A stretch of DNA of 64,000 nucleotides from Paenalcaligenes sp021793095 (GTDB lineage Bacteria; Pseudomonadota; Gammaproteobacteria; Burkholderiales; Burkholderiaceae_B). The notes beneath the pieces are model-generated. The model searched no databases. It worked only from the letters and a program-made list of their open reading frames with translations, and was not told where the DNA came from. The DNA lies in assembly GCA_027317645.1 (NCBI GenBank), contig DAHVQS010000002.1, forward strand, positions 1-64,000, in the 5' to 3' direction. This document shows positions 43,913-52,863 of the stretch, one piece after another (within the stretch, counting starts at the first letter, position 1; the number at the start of each line of letters is the position of its first letter). The position numbers were made by a program, and so were the translations under genes.

Positions 43913-44434
43913 ATGAATTCTAAATACTCAAGATTAGCTGTGATCTTTCATTGGGTCATTGCGATGGCCATACTTGTGATGTTCCCTCTGGGTTTTTATA
44001 TGGCTGATCTCCCATTGAGTCCGCGCAAATTGCAGCTTTATTCTTACCACAAATGGATTGGCGTGAGCGTCTTTGCTCTCGTTTGGCTGCGGTTATTATG
44101 GCGTCGATTTAATCAGCCCCCAGCCTTACCTACGCACTATCCACAACATATCGTCGTACTTTCAAAGCTGGGCCATGCCGGATTATATTTCTTCATGATT
44201 GTCGTACCCATTTCGGGTTGGTTAATGAGTTCTGCGTTAGGTTTTCAAACGGTTTGGCTTGGTGTGGTACCTTTGCCAGATTTGGTCGCCCGCGATAAAG
44301 AGCTTGCCGATGTTTTGATGAACGTGCATTTGTACTTAAACATTGCATTTTTAGTATTAATTACTGGTCATGTTTTAGCAGCATTAAAGCACCATTTTAT
44401 TGATAAAGATCCATTTTTAAATCGTATGTCCTAG
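43913..44434 (+). CDS. Cytochrome b561 family protein
   Basis: Inner-membrane dihaem cytochrome of 173 residues with four membrane helices. Haem-ligand His residues appear in VIFHWVIAMAILV near residue 11, YSYHKWIGVSVFAL near 44-46, SKLGHAGLYFFMIVVPISGW near 88 and ITGHVLAALKHHF near the end. I start at ATG 43913, which has TAAGG nine bases upstream; ATG 43877 would add 12 polar residues. Directly upstream of two yceI genes, as in E. coli yceJ-yceI. Confidence 0.9.
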   Translation: MNSKYSRLAVIFHWVIAMAILVMFPLGFYMADLPLSPRKLQLYSYHKWIGVSVFALVWLRLLWRRFNQPPALPTHYPQHIVVLSKLGHAGLYFFMIVVPISGWLMSSALGFQTVWLGVVPLPDLVARDKELADVLMNVHLYLNIAFLVLITGHVLAALKHHFIDKDPFLNRMS

Positions 44435-44462
44435 GACGCACTTAGTTTTTATAAGGTTCAAA

Positions 44463-45020
44463 ATGAAACAAATAGCAGTTGCTGCACTTTTGGGTGCTGC
44501 GAGTACTTTAGCGACGGTGGCACAGGCCGACACTTATGAGATAGACAGCGAAAATAGTATTGTTGAGTTCCAGTACAAACAGATGGGTGTCAACATGAAG
44601 GGTAATTTTGCTAATTTACAAGGCACGATTACCTTTGATCAGGAGGCTCCTGATGCGATGGGTGCTGTTATCGAGCTTCCTCTGGATACGGTGGATACGG
44701 GCACAGATGAGGCTGACGAAGAACTCATCAAACCTGAGTGGTTTGATATGGCCAATCACCCCACTGCCACTTTTGAAACTTCTGCTGTCTCCCCTGCTGG
44801 AGATGATGACTATACGGTCAAGGGCGTGTTGCAGATTAAAGGGGAAACTCAAGCACTCGAGTTCCCAGTCACTGTGCAGCAAGATGACGCAGGTCGCCTT
44901 GTTTTCGAAACCGAGTTTGAGATCGACCGGGGTGATTTTGATGTTGGATCAGGCAGCTGGTCAGACCCCTCTATCGTTTCTAACGAAGTTAAAGTCAAAG
45001 CTCATATTGTCAGTAAATAA
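44463..45020 (+). CDS. Periplasmic YceI-family protein (first of two)
   Basis: A lipocalin-like YceI barrel that binds isoprenoid or amphipathic ligands. A signal peptide is cleaved near AQA at residues 20-22. TYEIDSENSIVEFQYKQMGVNMKGNFANL-type sequence opens the domain, WFDMANHPTATFETS near 98-112 is the family signature and LQIKGETQALEFPV follows near 127-140. Length is 185 residues. 28 bp after the cytochrome b561 gene. Confidence 0.9.
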   Translation: MKQIAVAALLGAASTLATVAQADTYEIDSENSIVEFQYKQMGVNMKGNFANLQGTITFDQEAPDAMGAVIELPLDTVDTGTDEADEELIKPEWFDMANHPTATFETSAVSPAGDDDYTVKGVLQIKGETQALEFPVTVQQDDAGRLVFETEFEIDRGDFDVGSGSWSDPSIVSNEVKVKAHIVSK

Positions 45021-45052
45021 AAGCCATTATTTTTTCACTTAATAGGTAGTTT

Positions 45053-45655
45053 ATGTTTAATCACAAAAAAATCGTTTCAACTGCTTGTGCAGCAATCTTT
45101 GCCGCTACAGCCAGCGTAGCTGTCGCTGAGCCAGTCACTTACCAGGCTGATCCCACCCATACTTTTGCCCATTTTTCATATGATCATATGGGGCTGAGCC
45201 GTCAGAGTAGTTCCTTTGAAAATACCAGTGGCGTTTTGACTTTAGATCTAGAAGAACAAACTGGTGATCTGCAAGTTGAAATCGATTTACGGTCAGTCAA
45301 TACTGGGGCACAAATCTTTAATGACCACTTACAAGGTGAGGAGTTTTTCGATACTGAAAACCACCCCACCGCAACCTTTGAGTCAACCAAAATTATCTTT
45401 GATGGCGATGCACCTGTTGCCGTTGAAGGTGAATTGACCATCAAAGGTATCACCCAAGAGGTTACTTTTGAGTTGGACCATTATCAATATGTAGATGAGC
45501 ACCCGATGCTTAAGCGCCCTGCCATCGGTGCAAATGCGACCACAACGATCAAACGTACCGAGTTTGATATAGATAAATATGTTCCTGCAGTTTCTGACGA
45601 GGTCGTTATCTCGGTTTCTTTTGAGGGGATCGCCCAGGATAATGATGAGGAATAA
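45053..45655 (+). CDS. Periplasmic YceI-family protein (second of two)
   Basis: A paralogue of the preceding gene with a signal peptide ending near VAVAE (residues 22-26). YQADPTHTFAHFSYDHMGLSR near 29-49, EFFDTENHPTATFEST near 98-113 and GELTIKGITQEVTFELDHY near 124-142 match the family. Length is 200 residues. Sequence divergence between the two copies is large, so the duplication is old and the ligands may differ. Followed by an intrinsic terminator. Confidence 0.9.
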   Translation: MFNHKKIVSTACAAIFAATASVAVAEPVTYQADPTHTFAHFSYDHMGLSRQSSSFENTSGVLTLDLEEQTGDLQVEIDLRSVNTGAQIFNDHLQGEEFFDTENHPTATFESTKIIFDGDAPVAVEGELTIKGITQEVTFELDHYQYVDEHPMLKRPAIGANATTTIKRTEFDIDKYVPAVSDEVVISVSFEGIAQDNDEE

Positions 45656-45707
45656 TTACAGTTACTAAAGACTTTGAGCCTCAGGCTTTAAGTCCTGGCC
45701 AGTAACT

Positions 45708-45735
45708 AAAAAGCTCCTGCACGCAGGAGCTTTTT
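45708..45735 (+). terminator. Rho-independent terminator after second yceI
   Basis: AAAAAGCTCCTGC (45708-45720) pairs with GCAGGAGCTTTTT (45723-45735) around a tight loop, followed by further T residues. It can act on both strands, as arsC converges from the right. Confidence 0.9.
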
Positions 45736-45769
45736 TATTTCCCTAAGAGGTTATTTATCTCATGAGGTA

Positions 45770-46114
45770 TTAAAGGATTTCCTCAACCAGCTCGGTTGGC
45801 CGGCAGAGTCTGGCCCCCTTGTCTGTCACCACAAAAGGCCGGTTCATCAAGCGCGGATGCTGCGCGATGGCATCGAGCAACTCGTCATCACTCAATCCTT
45901 CATCCTTTAGCCCTAAATCTTGGTATTCTTTTTCATTGGTGCGCATCGCTTCACGAACCTCAAGATTGGCTGCTTGAAATAGAGTGCGCAATTCTTGAAC
46001 ATTTAGAGGCGTTTTAAGATACTCAATAACAGTAGGCTCTATACCCCGCTCGCGCAGCAATGCCAACACTTCTCGGGATTTACTACAACGGGGATTGTGA
46101 TAGATTTTAACCAT
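45770..46114 (-). CDS. arsC: ArsC-family arsenate reductase (glutaredoxin-linked)
   Basis: Thioredoxin-fold protein of 114 residues. IYHNPRCSKSREVLALLRERG at the start carries the catalytic Cys10. The Arg set that binds arsenate in E. coli ArsC has plausible counterparts in NRPFVVTDKGARLCRPTE near 91-108. ArsC/YffB/Spx relatives share this fold; the Cys and Arg pattern favours arsenate reductase, though no ars operon partners are nearby. Divergent from the glutathione transferase gene. Confidence 0.85.
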   Translation of the reverse strand: MVKIYHNPRCSKSREVLALLRERGIEPTVIEYLKTPLNVQELRTLFQAANLEVREAMRTNEKEYQDLGLKDEGLSDDELLDAIAQHPRLMNRPFVVTDKGARLCRPTELVEEIL

Positions 46115-46194
46115 AAGATCTCACTTTTTATGTTAGTCTGATAGCTAGTATTGTAGTGAATAAACAAAAAAAATTAATCTATTTAGGAGCAAAA

Positions 46195-46893
46195 ATGATT
46201 GACGTATACTACTGGACCACACCCAACGGCCACAAAATAACCATGTTTTTAGAAGAGGCAGGTCTGGATTACGAAATAATCCCGATCAATATTGGTACGG
46301 GTGATCAATTCAAGCCAGAGTTTTTACAGATTTCCCCAAATAATAGAATTCCAGCCATCGTTGATCATGCCCCTGCTGATGGCGGCCAAGCCATCTCGGT
46401 ATTTGAATCAGGCGCCATATTACAGTATTTAGCCGAAAAAACAGGCCAATTTCTACCCACCGAGCTACGAGCACGCGTCCAAGTCATGGAATGGGTGTTT
46501 TGGCAAATGGCCGGTTTAGGACCCATGGCAGGACAAAATCATCATTTCAACGTTTATGCCCCCGAGCCTATTCCCTACGCAATTGATCGCTATACGCGTG
46601 AAACTAGCCGCTTGTATGGCGTACTAAATAAGCGTTTAGAGGGTCGCGAGTTTATTGTCGATGAGTACTCCATTGCGGACATGGCTTGCTATCCATGGAT
46701 AGTATCGCATGAGCGGCAAAAGCAAGATCTCAACCAGTTTCCCCATTTAAAAGCTTGGTTTGAGCGTATTCAATCACGCCCTGGGACGCAACGTGCTTAT
46801 GAAATTGCTGAAAAAATGAATACCGGGCCAAGCGTGAGTGACGAGCGTTCGCGAGCGATACTCTTTGGACAAGACGCCAGTTCGGTCAAATAA
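46195..46893 (+). CDS. Glutathione S-transferase family protein (YfcG/YghU-like)
   Basis: GST fold of 232 residues. The N-terminal thioredoxin domain contains YYWTTPNGHKITMFLEEAGLDY, with the Thr/Asn pair used by nu-class GSTs such as YfcG, and FESGAILQYLAEKTGQFLP near 65-83. The C-terminal helical domain has EFIVDEYSIADMACYPWI near 152-169. I start at 46195, which has AGGAGC upstream. Nu-class enzymes act as disulfide reductases; substrate is not known here. Confidence 0.88.
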   Translation: MIDVYYWTTPNGHKITMFLEEAGLDYEIIPINIGTGDQFKPEFLQISPNNRIPAIVDHAPADGGQAISVFESGAILQYLAEKTGQFLPTELRARVQVMEWVFWQMAGLGPMAGQNHHFNVYAPEPIPYAIDRYTRETSRLYGVLNKRLEGREFIVDEYSIADMACYPWIVSHERQKQDLNQFPHLKAWFERIQSRPGTQRAYEIAEKMNTGPSVSDERSRAILFGQDASSVK

Positions 46894-46909
46894 TCAGCAA
46901 GGCAAAGGA

Positions 46910-47707
46910 ATGCGAGTGAATACAAGTATAAAGACTTGGGTGACAGCGGGCTTAATCGGTTTACTTTCTGCCTGTGCAAGCACCAGCCAAGATATTTCGT
47001 TGATTCCGACCCAAACGGACGCAATTACCCAGAAAAAGGGTTCATTCACTCAGCCAGCCCAATGGTCAGGACATCAACCGGGCTGCGAGGGCAAATGCCC
47101 TTATATTGAGGTAAATTCCCTCGTCTTTCCCGGGCAGCGAGATTTAACAAATCTCGTTGATGAGTCCTTGGCAGCGATGATCAGCGCTTTGGATGGCGAT
47201 CGAATACAACCCAGCATCAGTGCTTTTGAAGAGTACTATTGGAAGACTGCTGATCATTCTGACGAGGTGCAGTTAGCGGCTAAAACCATTTATAGAAACA
47301 AGGCGCTCACTGTGCTGGATTTAGGTGCTTGGCGTTACCACACAGGGGCAGCTCATGGCCTAGCGGCTACCCAATTTATTAATTGGAGCAACACCGATCG
47401 CAAAGTGCTGACGATTGAGGATATCGTGCGCCCTCGCAAATTAGAGCAATTTTACGCACTACAACAAAAAGCCCACCAACGTTGGGTAGATAAACTAGAT
47501 TTGGCCCAAGATGATCCCGAGCAATTTGCTCGCTTATGGCCTTTTCAGCGTACCGAAAATATTGCCTTGACTGATGCGGGTGTATTAGTGAAATATGACC
47601 CCTACGCGATTGCGCCCTATGCTGCCGGGATGCCCCAGTTTTTAATACCTTATGATGAATTAAAGGGGGTTTTGCGTAATGATTACCTTCCTCGCCGTGA
47701 TGAGTAA
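46910..47707 (+). CDS. DUF3298/RsiV-like lipoprotein
   Basis: 265 residues with an N-terminal hydrophobic segment and lipobox LSAC at about residues 17-20, so probably a lipoprotein. The rest resembles the DUF4163-DUF3298 arrangement of RsiV-type proteins: CPYIEVNSLVFPGQRDLTNLVDESLAAM near 62-89 and GAAHGLAATQFINWSNTDRKVLTIEDIV near 150-180, then LTDAGVLVKYDPYAIAPYAAG near 222-242. In Bacillus RsiV binds lysozyme and is an anti-sigma factor, but this protein lacks an anti-sigma region, so the role is open. ATG 46910 or GTG 46916 may be the start. Confidence 0.75.
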   Translation: MRVNTSIKTWVTAGLIGLLSACASTSQDISLIPTQTDAITQKKGSFTQPAQWSGHQPGCEGKCPYIEVNSLVFPGQRDLTNLVDESLAAMISALDGDRIQPSISAFEEYYWKTADHSDEVQLAAKTIYRNKALTVLDLGAWRYHTGAAHGLAATQFINWSNTDRKVLTIEDIVRPRKLEQFYALQQKAHQRWVDKLDLAQDDPEQFARLWPFQRTENIALTDAGVLVKYDPYAIAPYAAGMPQFLIPYDELKGVLRNDYLPRRDE

Positions 47708-47721
47708 ATAAACACTAAATA

Positions 47722-47751
47722 AAAAAGCAGTGGGATTTTCCACTGCTTTTT
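47722..47751. terminator. Bidirectional terminator between lipoprotein gene and livK
   Basis: AAAAAGCAGTGG (47722-47733) and CCACTGCTTTTT (47740-47751) with a six-base loop; T-rich flanks on both strands fit two converging genes. Confidence 0.9.
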
Positions 47752-47768
47752 TTGTGCTTGAGATGGCA

Positions 47769-48893
47769 TTAATCAGCTTCGAAAAGGCTCTTGCTGCCGT
47801 CGGTATGCCACTCGAATACATCAAATTGGAATTCGTTGAGATCCCCCTGCTCATTCCAGGAAAGCAGCCCAATGGGGGTATCTACCTCATTTTCATGCAA
47901 CCACTCAGAGACCAAGATAGGGTCATCCTCACCGACTGCCTCGAGTGCAGTAGCAAGGGCTTTAGCGGCGGAAAATGCAGTTAATTGGAAGGCACCACCA
48001 GGGTCACGCCCTTTTTCTAGGAAAGCGTCAACGATGGCTTTATTATCAGGCTCTTGGGTAAAGTCAGAAGGCAGCGTGACCAACATGCCCTCAACGGCAT
48101 CGCCTGCAATGGCATTAATATCAGGGTTACCGGCACCCTCGGGACCCATAAAGGTAATATCTAGATCTTGCTCAGCGCCTTGGCGTAACAGCAAGCCCAT
48201 TTCCGGATGATAGCCGCCATAGTATACAAACTCTGCGCCGGAGCTCTTGAGTTTGGTAATCACTGCAGAGTAATCAGTATCGCCAGCGTTGATGCCTTCA
48301 AACATGACCACATCAACATCGGCCTCATTAAGACGATCGCGCACGGCTTGAGCAATACCCTGGCCGTAGGACTGTTTGTCATGCAACACAGCCACCTTGT
48401 TAGGCCTAATTTCGTTAATGATGACCTCTGCAGCAGCGGGACCTTGTTGGTCATCACGGCCAATAGTGCGGAAAATAGTATCGTAGCCCTTTCCTTCGGT
48501 CACTGCGGGCGCCGTGGCTGAAGGTGAAATCATGATGATGCCCTCATCATTGTAGATATCCGTGGCAGCGATGGTCGCCCCTGAGCAAACATGCCCGATG
48601 ACATAGTTAATGCCGTCATTGACGATACGGTTTGCTACCACTGGGCCCTGTTTAGGCTCGCAAGCGTCATCAACCACAACGACCTCGATTTGCTTGCCCA
48701 GCACCCCACCTTGCTCATTGGTCAGTTCGACAAAGGTGTTAACCCCCTGCTGAACCATTTCCCCATATTGAGTCAATGGTCCGGTATAAGGACCAGCAAT
48801 AGCAAAGGTAATGGTTTCGGCCTGGGCTGCCGACATGGATAGGCTCATGCTCAGGCCCAAGGCGGCGGCAACGGGTGTCAGTATTTTTTTCAT
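47769..48893 (-). CDS. livK: Branched-chain amino acid-binding periplasmic protein
   Basis: Substrate-binding protein of the LivJ/LivK type, 374 residues. A signal peptide is cleaved near AQA at residues 23-25. ETITFAIAGPYTGPLTQYGEMVQQG opens the mature protein, VIGHVCSGATIAATDIYNDEGIIMISPSATAPAVT lies near 94-128 and FRTIGRDDQQGPAAAEVI near 136-153. YYGGYHPEMGLLLRQG near 213-228 is also typical. It is 12 kb from livHMGF, which lacks its own binding protein, and probably serves it. Confidence 0.9.
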   Translation of the reverse strand: MKKILTPVAAALGLSMSLSMSAAQAETITFAIAGPYTGPLTQYGEMVQQGVNTFVELTNEQGGVLGKQIEVVVVDDACEPKQGPVVANRIVNDGINYVIGHVCSGATIAATDIYNDEGIIMISPSATAPAVTEGKGYDTIFRTIGRDDQQGPAAAEVIINEIRPNKVAVLHDKQSYGQGIAQAVRDRLNEADVDVVMFEGINAGDTDYSAVITKLKSSGAEFVYYGGYHPEMGLLLRQGAEQDLDITFMGPEGAGNPDINAIAGDAVEGMLVTLPSDFTQEPDNKAIVDAFLEKGRDPGGAFQLTAFSAAKALATALEAVGEDDPILVSEWLHENEVDTPIGLLSWNEQGDLNEFQFDVFEWHTDGSKSLFEAD

Positions 48894-49029
48894 TTTATCC
48901 TCCTCGAATGATGAGGCAACGCCATCATCTTAGGTTTTGTTACATAAAGGTTAGATTAAACTGCGTTAATTAATTTTAATATTGATGCTGATGAGCCACT
49001 GGTAAGTGACAGGTGGAGTTTGGGCACAC

Positions 49030-49065
49030 AAAAACCCCCATCACAAAATCAATTGTAATGGGGGT
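49030..49065 (-). terminator. Rho-independent terminator after dps
   Basis: ACCCCCAT (49034-49041) and ATGGGGGT (49058-49065). Read on the minus strand, the second arm is followed by a T run, ending dps transcription just before the livK promoter region. Confidence 0.88.
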
Positions 49066-49072
49066 ATATATT

Positions 49073-49582
49073 TTAAGCGAGCATGCTACGTAGCATCCAA
49101 GCAGTTTTCTCGTGCACCTCTAGGCGTGCGGTCAACAGATCGGCTGTAGGCTGATCATCAGCAGCGTCAGCACAATCAAAAGCATGGCGAGCCGTGCGCG
49201 CGACTGCCTCGTTAGCCTCGAGCAAAGCGCGTATCATTTCCTCGGCACTGAGTACGCTTTGTGGCTCTTTGATTGAGGTCAGTTTACTAAATTCAGCATA
49301 GGTGCCAGGGGCAAAATGCCCGAGTGCACGGATGCGTTCTGCGATCTCGTCAAGCGCCTGCCAAGCCTCGGTGTACTGGTCCATGAACATATTGTGCAGG
49401 GTGTTGAACATAGGCCCTGTCACGTTCCAATGGAAATTGTGTGTCATGAGATAAAGCGTATAGGTATCGGCCAAAACCTTGGAGAGCTCTACTGAAATTT
49501 TAGCGCGATTTTCTTCGTCTATACCAATATCTACAGGAATTGCATCTGTGTGATGTACATTGCTTTTAACGGATTTAGCCAT
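49073..49582 (-). CDS. dps: Dps-family ferritin-like DNA-protection protein
   Basis: Dodecameric iron-storage protein that oxidises Fe(II) with peroxide and can bind DNA. The ferroxidase ligands are in LMTHNFHWNVTGPMFNTLHNMF near residues 44-65 and DQYTEAWQALDEIAERIRALG near 68-88. Length is 169 residues, with a Lys/Ser start. A Shine-Dalgarno AAGGAG precedes ATG 49582. The 86 bp between it and oxyR contain the 10-bp palindrome ATAAGCTTAT (49612-49621). Being next to oxyR suggests peroxide induction. Confidence 0.93.
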   Translation of the reverse strand: MAKSVKSNVHHTDAIPVDIGIDEENRAKISVELSKVLADTYTLYLMTHNFHWNVTGPMFNTLHNMFMDQYTEAWQALDEIAERIRALGHFAPGTYAEFSKLTSIKEPQSVLSAEEMIRALLEANEAVARTARHAFDCADAADDQPTADLLTARLEVHEKTAWMLRSMLA

Positions 49583-49668
49583 CTTTACTCCTTAATTGGA
49601 ACAGTACATGTATAAGCTTATCACGGCTATTGCCTAAAAGTGTAATTTACTGCTGATTAAAGATTTAA

Positions 49669-50616
49669 TTAATCGTTAATTTTGTTTTCTGCTCCCTTAA
49701 TATATTCAACAGCGGGTAAACCGCAATTTCGAATGGCCTCGGCGAGTGCTTCGATGGCAGAGATGCGTGGAAAACTGCGGCGCCAAACGAGGGCAATGGT
49801 ACGTTGAGGTACCGGCTCTTTAAATGGAATATAGTGCAGCAAGGGTTTTTGATCTGAGCCAGGTTTGGCACTGGCGGGGAGCACAGTGATACCAATACCC
49901 GTGGCGACCATATGACGGATGGTTTCTAATGATGAGCCTTCAAAAGTTTTTTGAATTCCTTCGCTGCTGGGCGAAAAATGTGAAAGCTCGGGACAAACAT
50001 CTAATACCTGATCTCGGAAACAATGCCCCGCCCCTAACAAAAGCATTGTCTCTGTTTTGAGCTCCTCGGGATCGACCAGCTCCTTGTTTGTCCAGGGATG
50101 ATTATGGGGAACTGCCACGATGAAAGGCTCGTGATAAATCTCTTTGGTGACGAAGCCGCTCTCTGGCAAAGGTAGTGCCACAATCGCGCAGTCAATCTCA
50201 CCCTGTCTGAGAAGCTCGAGCAATTTAACGGTATAGTTTTCTTGCAGCACCAAGGGCATTTGTGGGCTGAGTTGTATCTGAGCAGGGACTAACAAAGGCA
50301 ATAAATAAGGCGCTACGGTGTAGATCACCCCCACTTTTAAGGGACCCGTGAGCGGGTCTTGACCTTGTAGGGCAATTTCTTTGAGTCTATCGCCCTCCTC
50401 GAGGATCCGTTGTGCCTGCTCGATGATGCGTAAGCCAATGGGCGTCACCCCAATTTCAGTGCCCCCACGTTCAAAGAGCACAACACCTAGCTCTTCTTCA
50501 AGTTTTTTTACTGCCACAGATAATGTTGGCTGGCTCACAAAGCAGGCCTCAGCAGCGCGTCCAAAGTGACGCTCTCGGGCAACTGCAACGATGTATCTAA
50601 GCTCGGTAAAAGTCAT
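49669..50616 (-). CDS. oxyR: Hydrogen peroxide-sensing LysR regulator OxyR
   Basis: LysR-type protein of 315 residues. The helix-turn-helix is MTFTELRYIVAVARERHFGR followed by AAEACFVSQPTLSVAVKKLE. The redox pair falls exactly at Cys199 and Cys208 (LLLGAGHCFRDQVLDVCPE), the same numbering as E. coli OxyR, so disulfide sensing is expected. The T-rich IVLP-like end TGIGITVLPASA is typical. It sits between recG and dps, the Bordetella-like order, and probably controls dps. Confidence 0.95.
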   Translation of the reverse strand: MTFTELRYIVAVARERHFGRAAEACFVSQPTLSVAVKKLEEELGVVLFERGGTEIGVTPIGLRIIEQAQRILEEGDRLKEIALQGQDPLTGPLKVGVIYTVAPYLLPLLVPAQIQLSPQMPLVLQENYTVKLLELLRQGEIDCAIVALPLPESGFVTKEIYHEPFIVAVPHNHPWTNKELVDPEELKTETMLLLGAGHCFRDQVLDVCPELSHFSPSSEGIQKTFEGSSLETIRHMVATGIGITVLPASAKPGSDQKPLLHYIPFKEPVPQRTIALVWRRSFPRISAIEALAEAIRNCGLPAVEYIKGAENKIND

Positions 50617-50692
50617 ATAGGCGCCTGCGCGTGTAAAAATAAGCGTTGATGAGTTCCAAGGTGTTATTAATTTACCAAATTTTTAAGCCTAC

Positions 50693-52798
50693 TTAGCTTT
50701 GCATCAGTTCTTCACGGCCGCTTAGCCAACGATCCAGATGTTTTTCAGCAATTTCTGGTGCCTCATTGAGCAGCCATTGGGCTGTTTCTTTGGCAGCGTT
50801 AAGTAGCGCCTGATCGTTGAGTTCCGCAAATCGCAAAAGTAATTGTCCGGATTGTTTCATGCCTAAAAACTCGCCCGGGCCACGGATGTCAAGGTCTCGT
50901 CGTGCAATCTCAAAGCCGTCTGTGGTCTCGTACATCGCACGCAGGCGTTCTCGTGCTGTCTCTGACAGAGGGCCTTGGTACAGCAAAATACAAAAAGATT
51001 GTGCGCTGCCACGCCCTACTCTGCCACGTAGCTGATGCAGCTGTGCCAAGCCGAAACGTTCGGCATGTTCAATCACCATAAGGCTGGCGTTGGGCACATC
51101 AACTCCGACCTCAATAACCGTCGTAGCGACTAAGACCTGAATATGACCAGTCCTAAAGGCGTCCATCAGTCGTTGTTTTTCTTCGCGCTCGATTCGGCCA
51201 TGTAATAATCCAATGGTGCATTCCGGTAACTGCTCTTGTAGTCGCTCATAGGTTTCCTCGGCAGTTTTTAGTTGTAAAGCTTCGCTCTCTTCAATCAAAG
51301 GGCAAACCCAATAGACTTGGCGCCCTTGCGCAACCTCGCGATGGATGCCAGCAACGACCTGTGCCCGACGCTGTTCAGCGACGAGTTTTGTTTGCACGGG
51401 TTGACGCCCTGGAGGTAGCTCATCAATCACCGATAAATCCAAATCAGCATAATAGGTCATGGCTAAACTACGGGGGATGGGCGTGGCGCTAAGGGTGAGC
51501 TGATGAGGCCACAACTCATGACCTTGGGGGTCAGTCTGCAGCCCTTTCTTGCTTAACGCTAATCTTTGCTCAACACCAAAGCGGTGTTGTTCATCCAGCA
51601 GTACCAAAGCTAGATTTTTAAATTTCACCTGATCTTGTATGAGTGCCTGTGTACCAATCACAAATTGAGCCCTACCGTCAGCAAGTTGAGGCATAATTTC
51701 GCGTCGCTGCGCCGCTTTTTGGCTACCGACCAAAAATTGTACATTGACCCCTAATGGTGCCAACCAATGGTCAATTTTTTCATAATGCTGTTCTGCCAAG
51801 ATCTCGGTGGGGGCCATTAAGGCCACCTGATAACCGTTACCTATTACATGGGCAGCGACCAGTGCAGCAACGATGGTTTTACCACTCCCAACATCCCCTT
51901 GCACCAGCCGATGCATTGGGTGCGTTTGATTGAGATCTACAATGATTTCCTCAACGACGCGTTGCTGCGCCGCAGTGAGCTCAAAAGGAAGTTGCGCCAC
52001 GAGTTGCGTTTGCAATGCGCCCACTGTCAGGGGCATGGCAATTGCACCGAGGGCCAATCGACGCGCTCTCGCCTGCGCCAAAGCTAGCTGCTGTGCCAAT
52101 AGCTCATCGAATTGCACTCGACGCCATGCAGGATGAGTTTTATCCAATAAAGCTTCAATAGAGACGTCTTTATCTGGATGGTGTAAAAAACGAATAGCCC
52201 GTTCAAATGGCCATAAAGAATATTTTTTTTGAATGGTCTCAGGCAAAGTATCACCAAGATCAACTCTTTTTAAGGCATCTAAAATAATCGTGTTAAGTTG
52301 TGCCTGGCTCAGCCCGGAGGTGGTGGGATACACTGGAGTGAGCGTATCTGCAAGCGGTCGGTTGGCAGAGCGAATATTAGGGTGCACCATTTCAAGGCCA
52401 TAAAAGCCTTGTCGGACCTCCCCCTTGAGGCGCAAAGTCGCGCCCTTTTTTAATGCGTTAAGCTGACTAGGATAAAAATGCAACCATCTTAGGGTCAGGC
52501 TCCCGCTGTCATCTTGGAGCTTGGCCACGAGTTGTCGTCGCGGGCGGTACTGCACCGAGTGCCCAAGCACGGTGCCCTGGACAAGCACGCTGCGCCCGGG
52601 TTGTAGATCACGAATTGGGGTGATACGGGTTTCATCCTCATAGCGCAGTGGTATGTGCACTACGAAATCCATATCCTGATGCAAGCCGAGTTTTGCCAGG
52701 CGTGCTTCTATTTGAGGACTAGAGGTGCGCGTACGCGCCGCTTTTTTGGCAGCTGGGTTGGTTTTAGGTGCGATATTGCGAGAGTTTTTTTTCACCAT
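50693..52798 (-). CDS. recG: ATP-dependent DNA helicase RecG
   Basis: Branch-migration helicase that regresses stalled forks and processes Holliday junctions and R-loops. An N-terminal wedge/OB domain fills about 30-220. Helicase motifs include Walker A QGDVGSGKTIVAALVAAHV near 302-320, DEQHRFGVEQR near 405-415, SATPIPRSLAM near 441-451 and QLRGRVGRGSAQSFCIL near 593-609. Length is 701 residues, slightly longer because of a basic N-terminal tail. Confidence 0.95.
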   Translation of the reverse strand: MVKKNSRNIAPKTNPAAKKAARTRTSSPQIEARLAKLGLHQDMDFVVHIPLRYEDETRITPIRDLQPGRSVLVQGTVLGHSVQYRPRRQLVAKLQDDSGSLTLRWLHFYPSQLNALKKGATLRLKGEVRQGFYGLEMVHPNIRSANRPLADTLTPVYPTTSGLSQAQLNTIILDALKRVDLGDTLPETIQKKYSLWPFERAIRFLHHPDKDVSIEALLDKTHPAWRRVQFDELLAQQLALAQARARRLALGAIAMPLTVGALQTQLVAQLPFELTAAQQRVVEEIIVDLNQTHPMHRLVQGDVGSGKTIVAALVAAHVIGNGYQVALMAPTEILAEQHYEKIDHWLAPLGVNVQFLVGSQKAAQRREIMPQLADGRAQFVIGTQALIQDQVKFKNLALVLLDEQHRFGVEQRLALSKKGLQTDPQGHELWPHQLTLSATPIPRSLAMTYYADLDLSVIDELPPGRQPVQTKLVAEQRRAQVVAGIHREVAQGRQVYWVCPLIEESEALQLKTAEETYERLQEQLPECTIGLLHGRIEREEKQRLMDAFRTGHIQVLVATTVIEVGVDVPNASLMVIEHAERFGLAQLHQLRGRVGRGSAQSFCILLYQGPLSETARERLRAMYETTDGFEIARRDLDIRGPGEFLGMKQSGQLLLRFAELNDQALLNAAKETAQWLLNEAPEIAEKHLDRWLSGREELMQS

Positions 52799-52817
52799 TG
52801 CTTGAGATAGCAGAGCA

Positions 52818-52846
52818 CAAGCGCCAATGTAAAGATATGGCGCTTG
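52818..52846. terminator. Hairpin between ridA and recG
   Basis: CAAGCGCCA (52818-52826) pairs with TGGCGCTTG (52838-52846) across an eleven-base loop, in the 65-bp spacer between ridA and recG, both on the minus strand. No T run; a weak terminator or stabiliser. Confidence 0.5.
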
Positions 52847-52863
52847 ATAGCGGCGTGCAGTAA

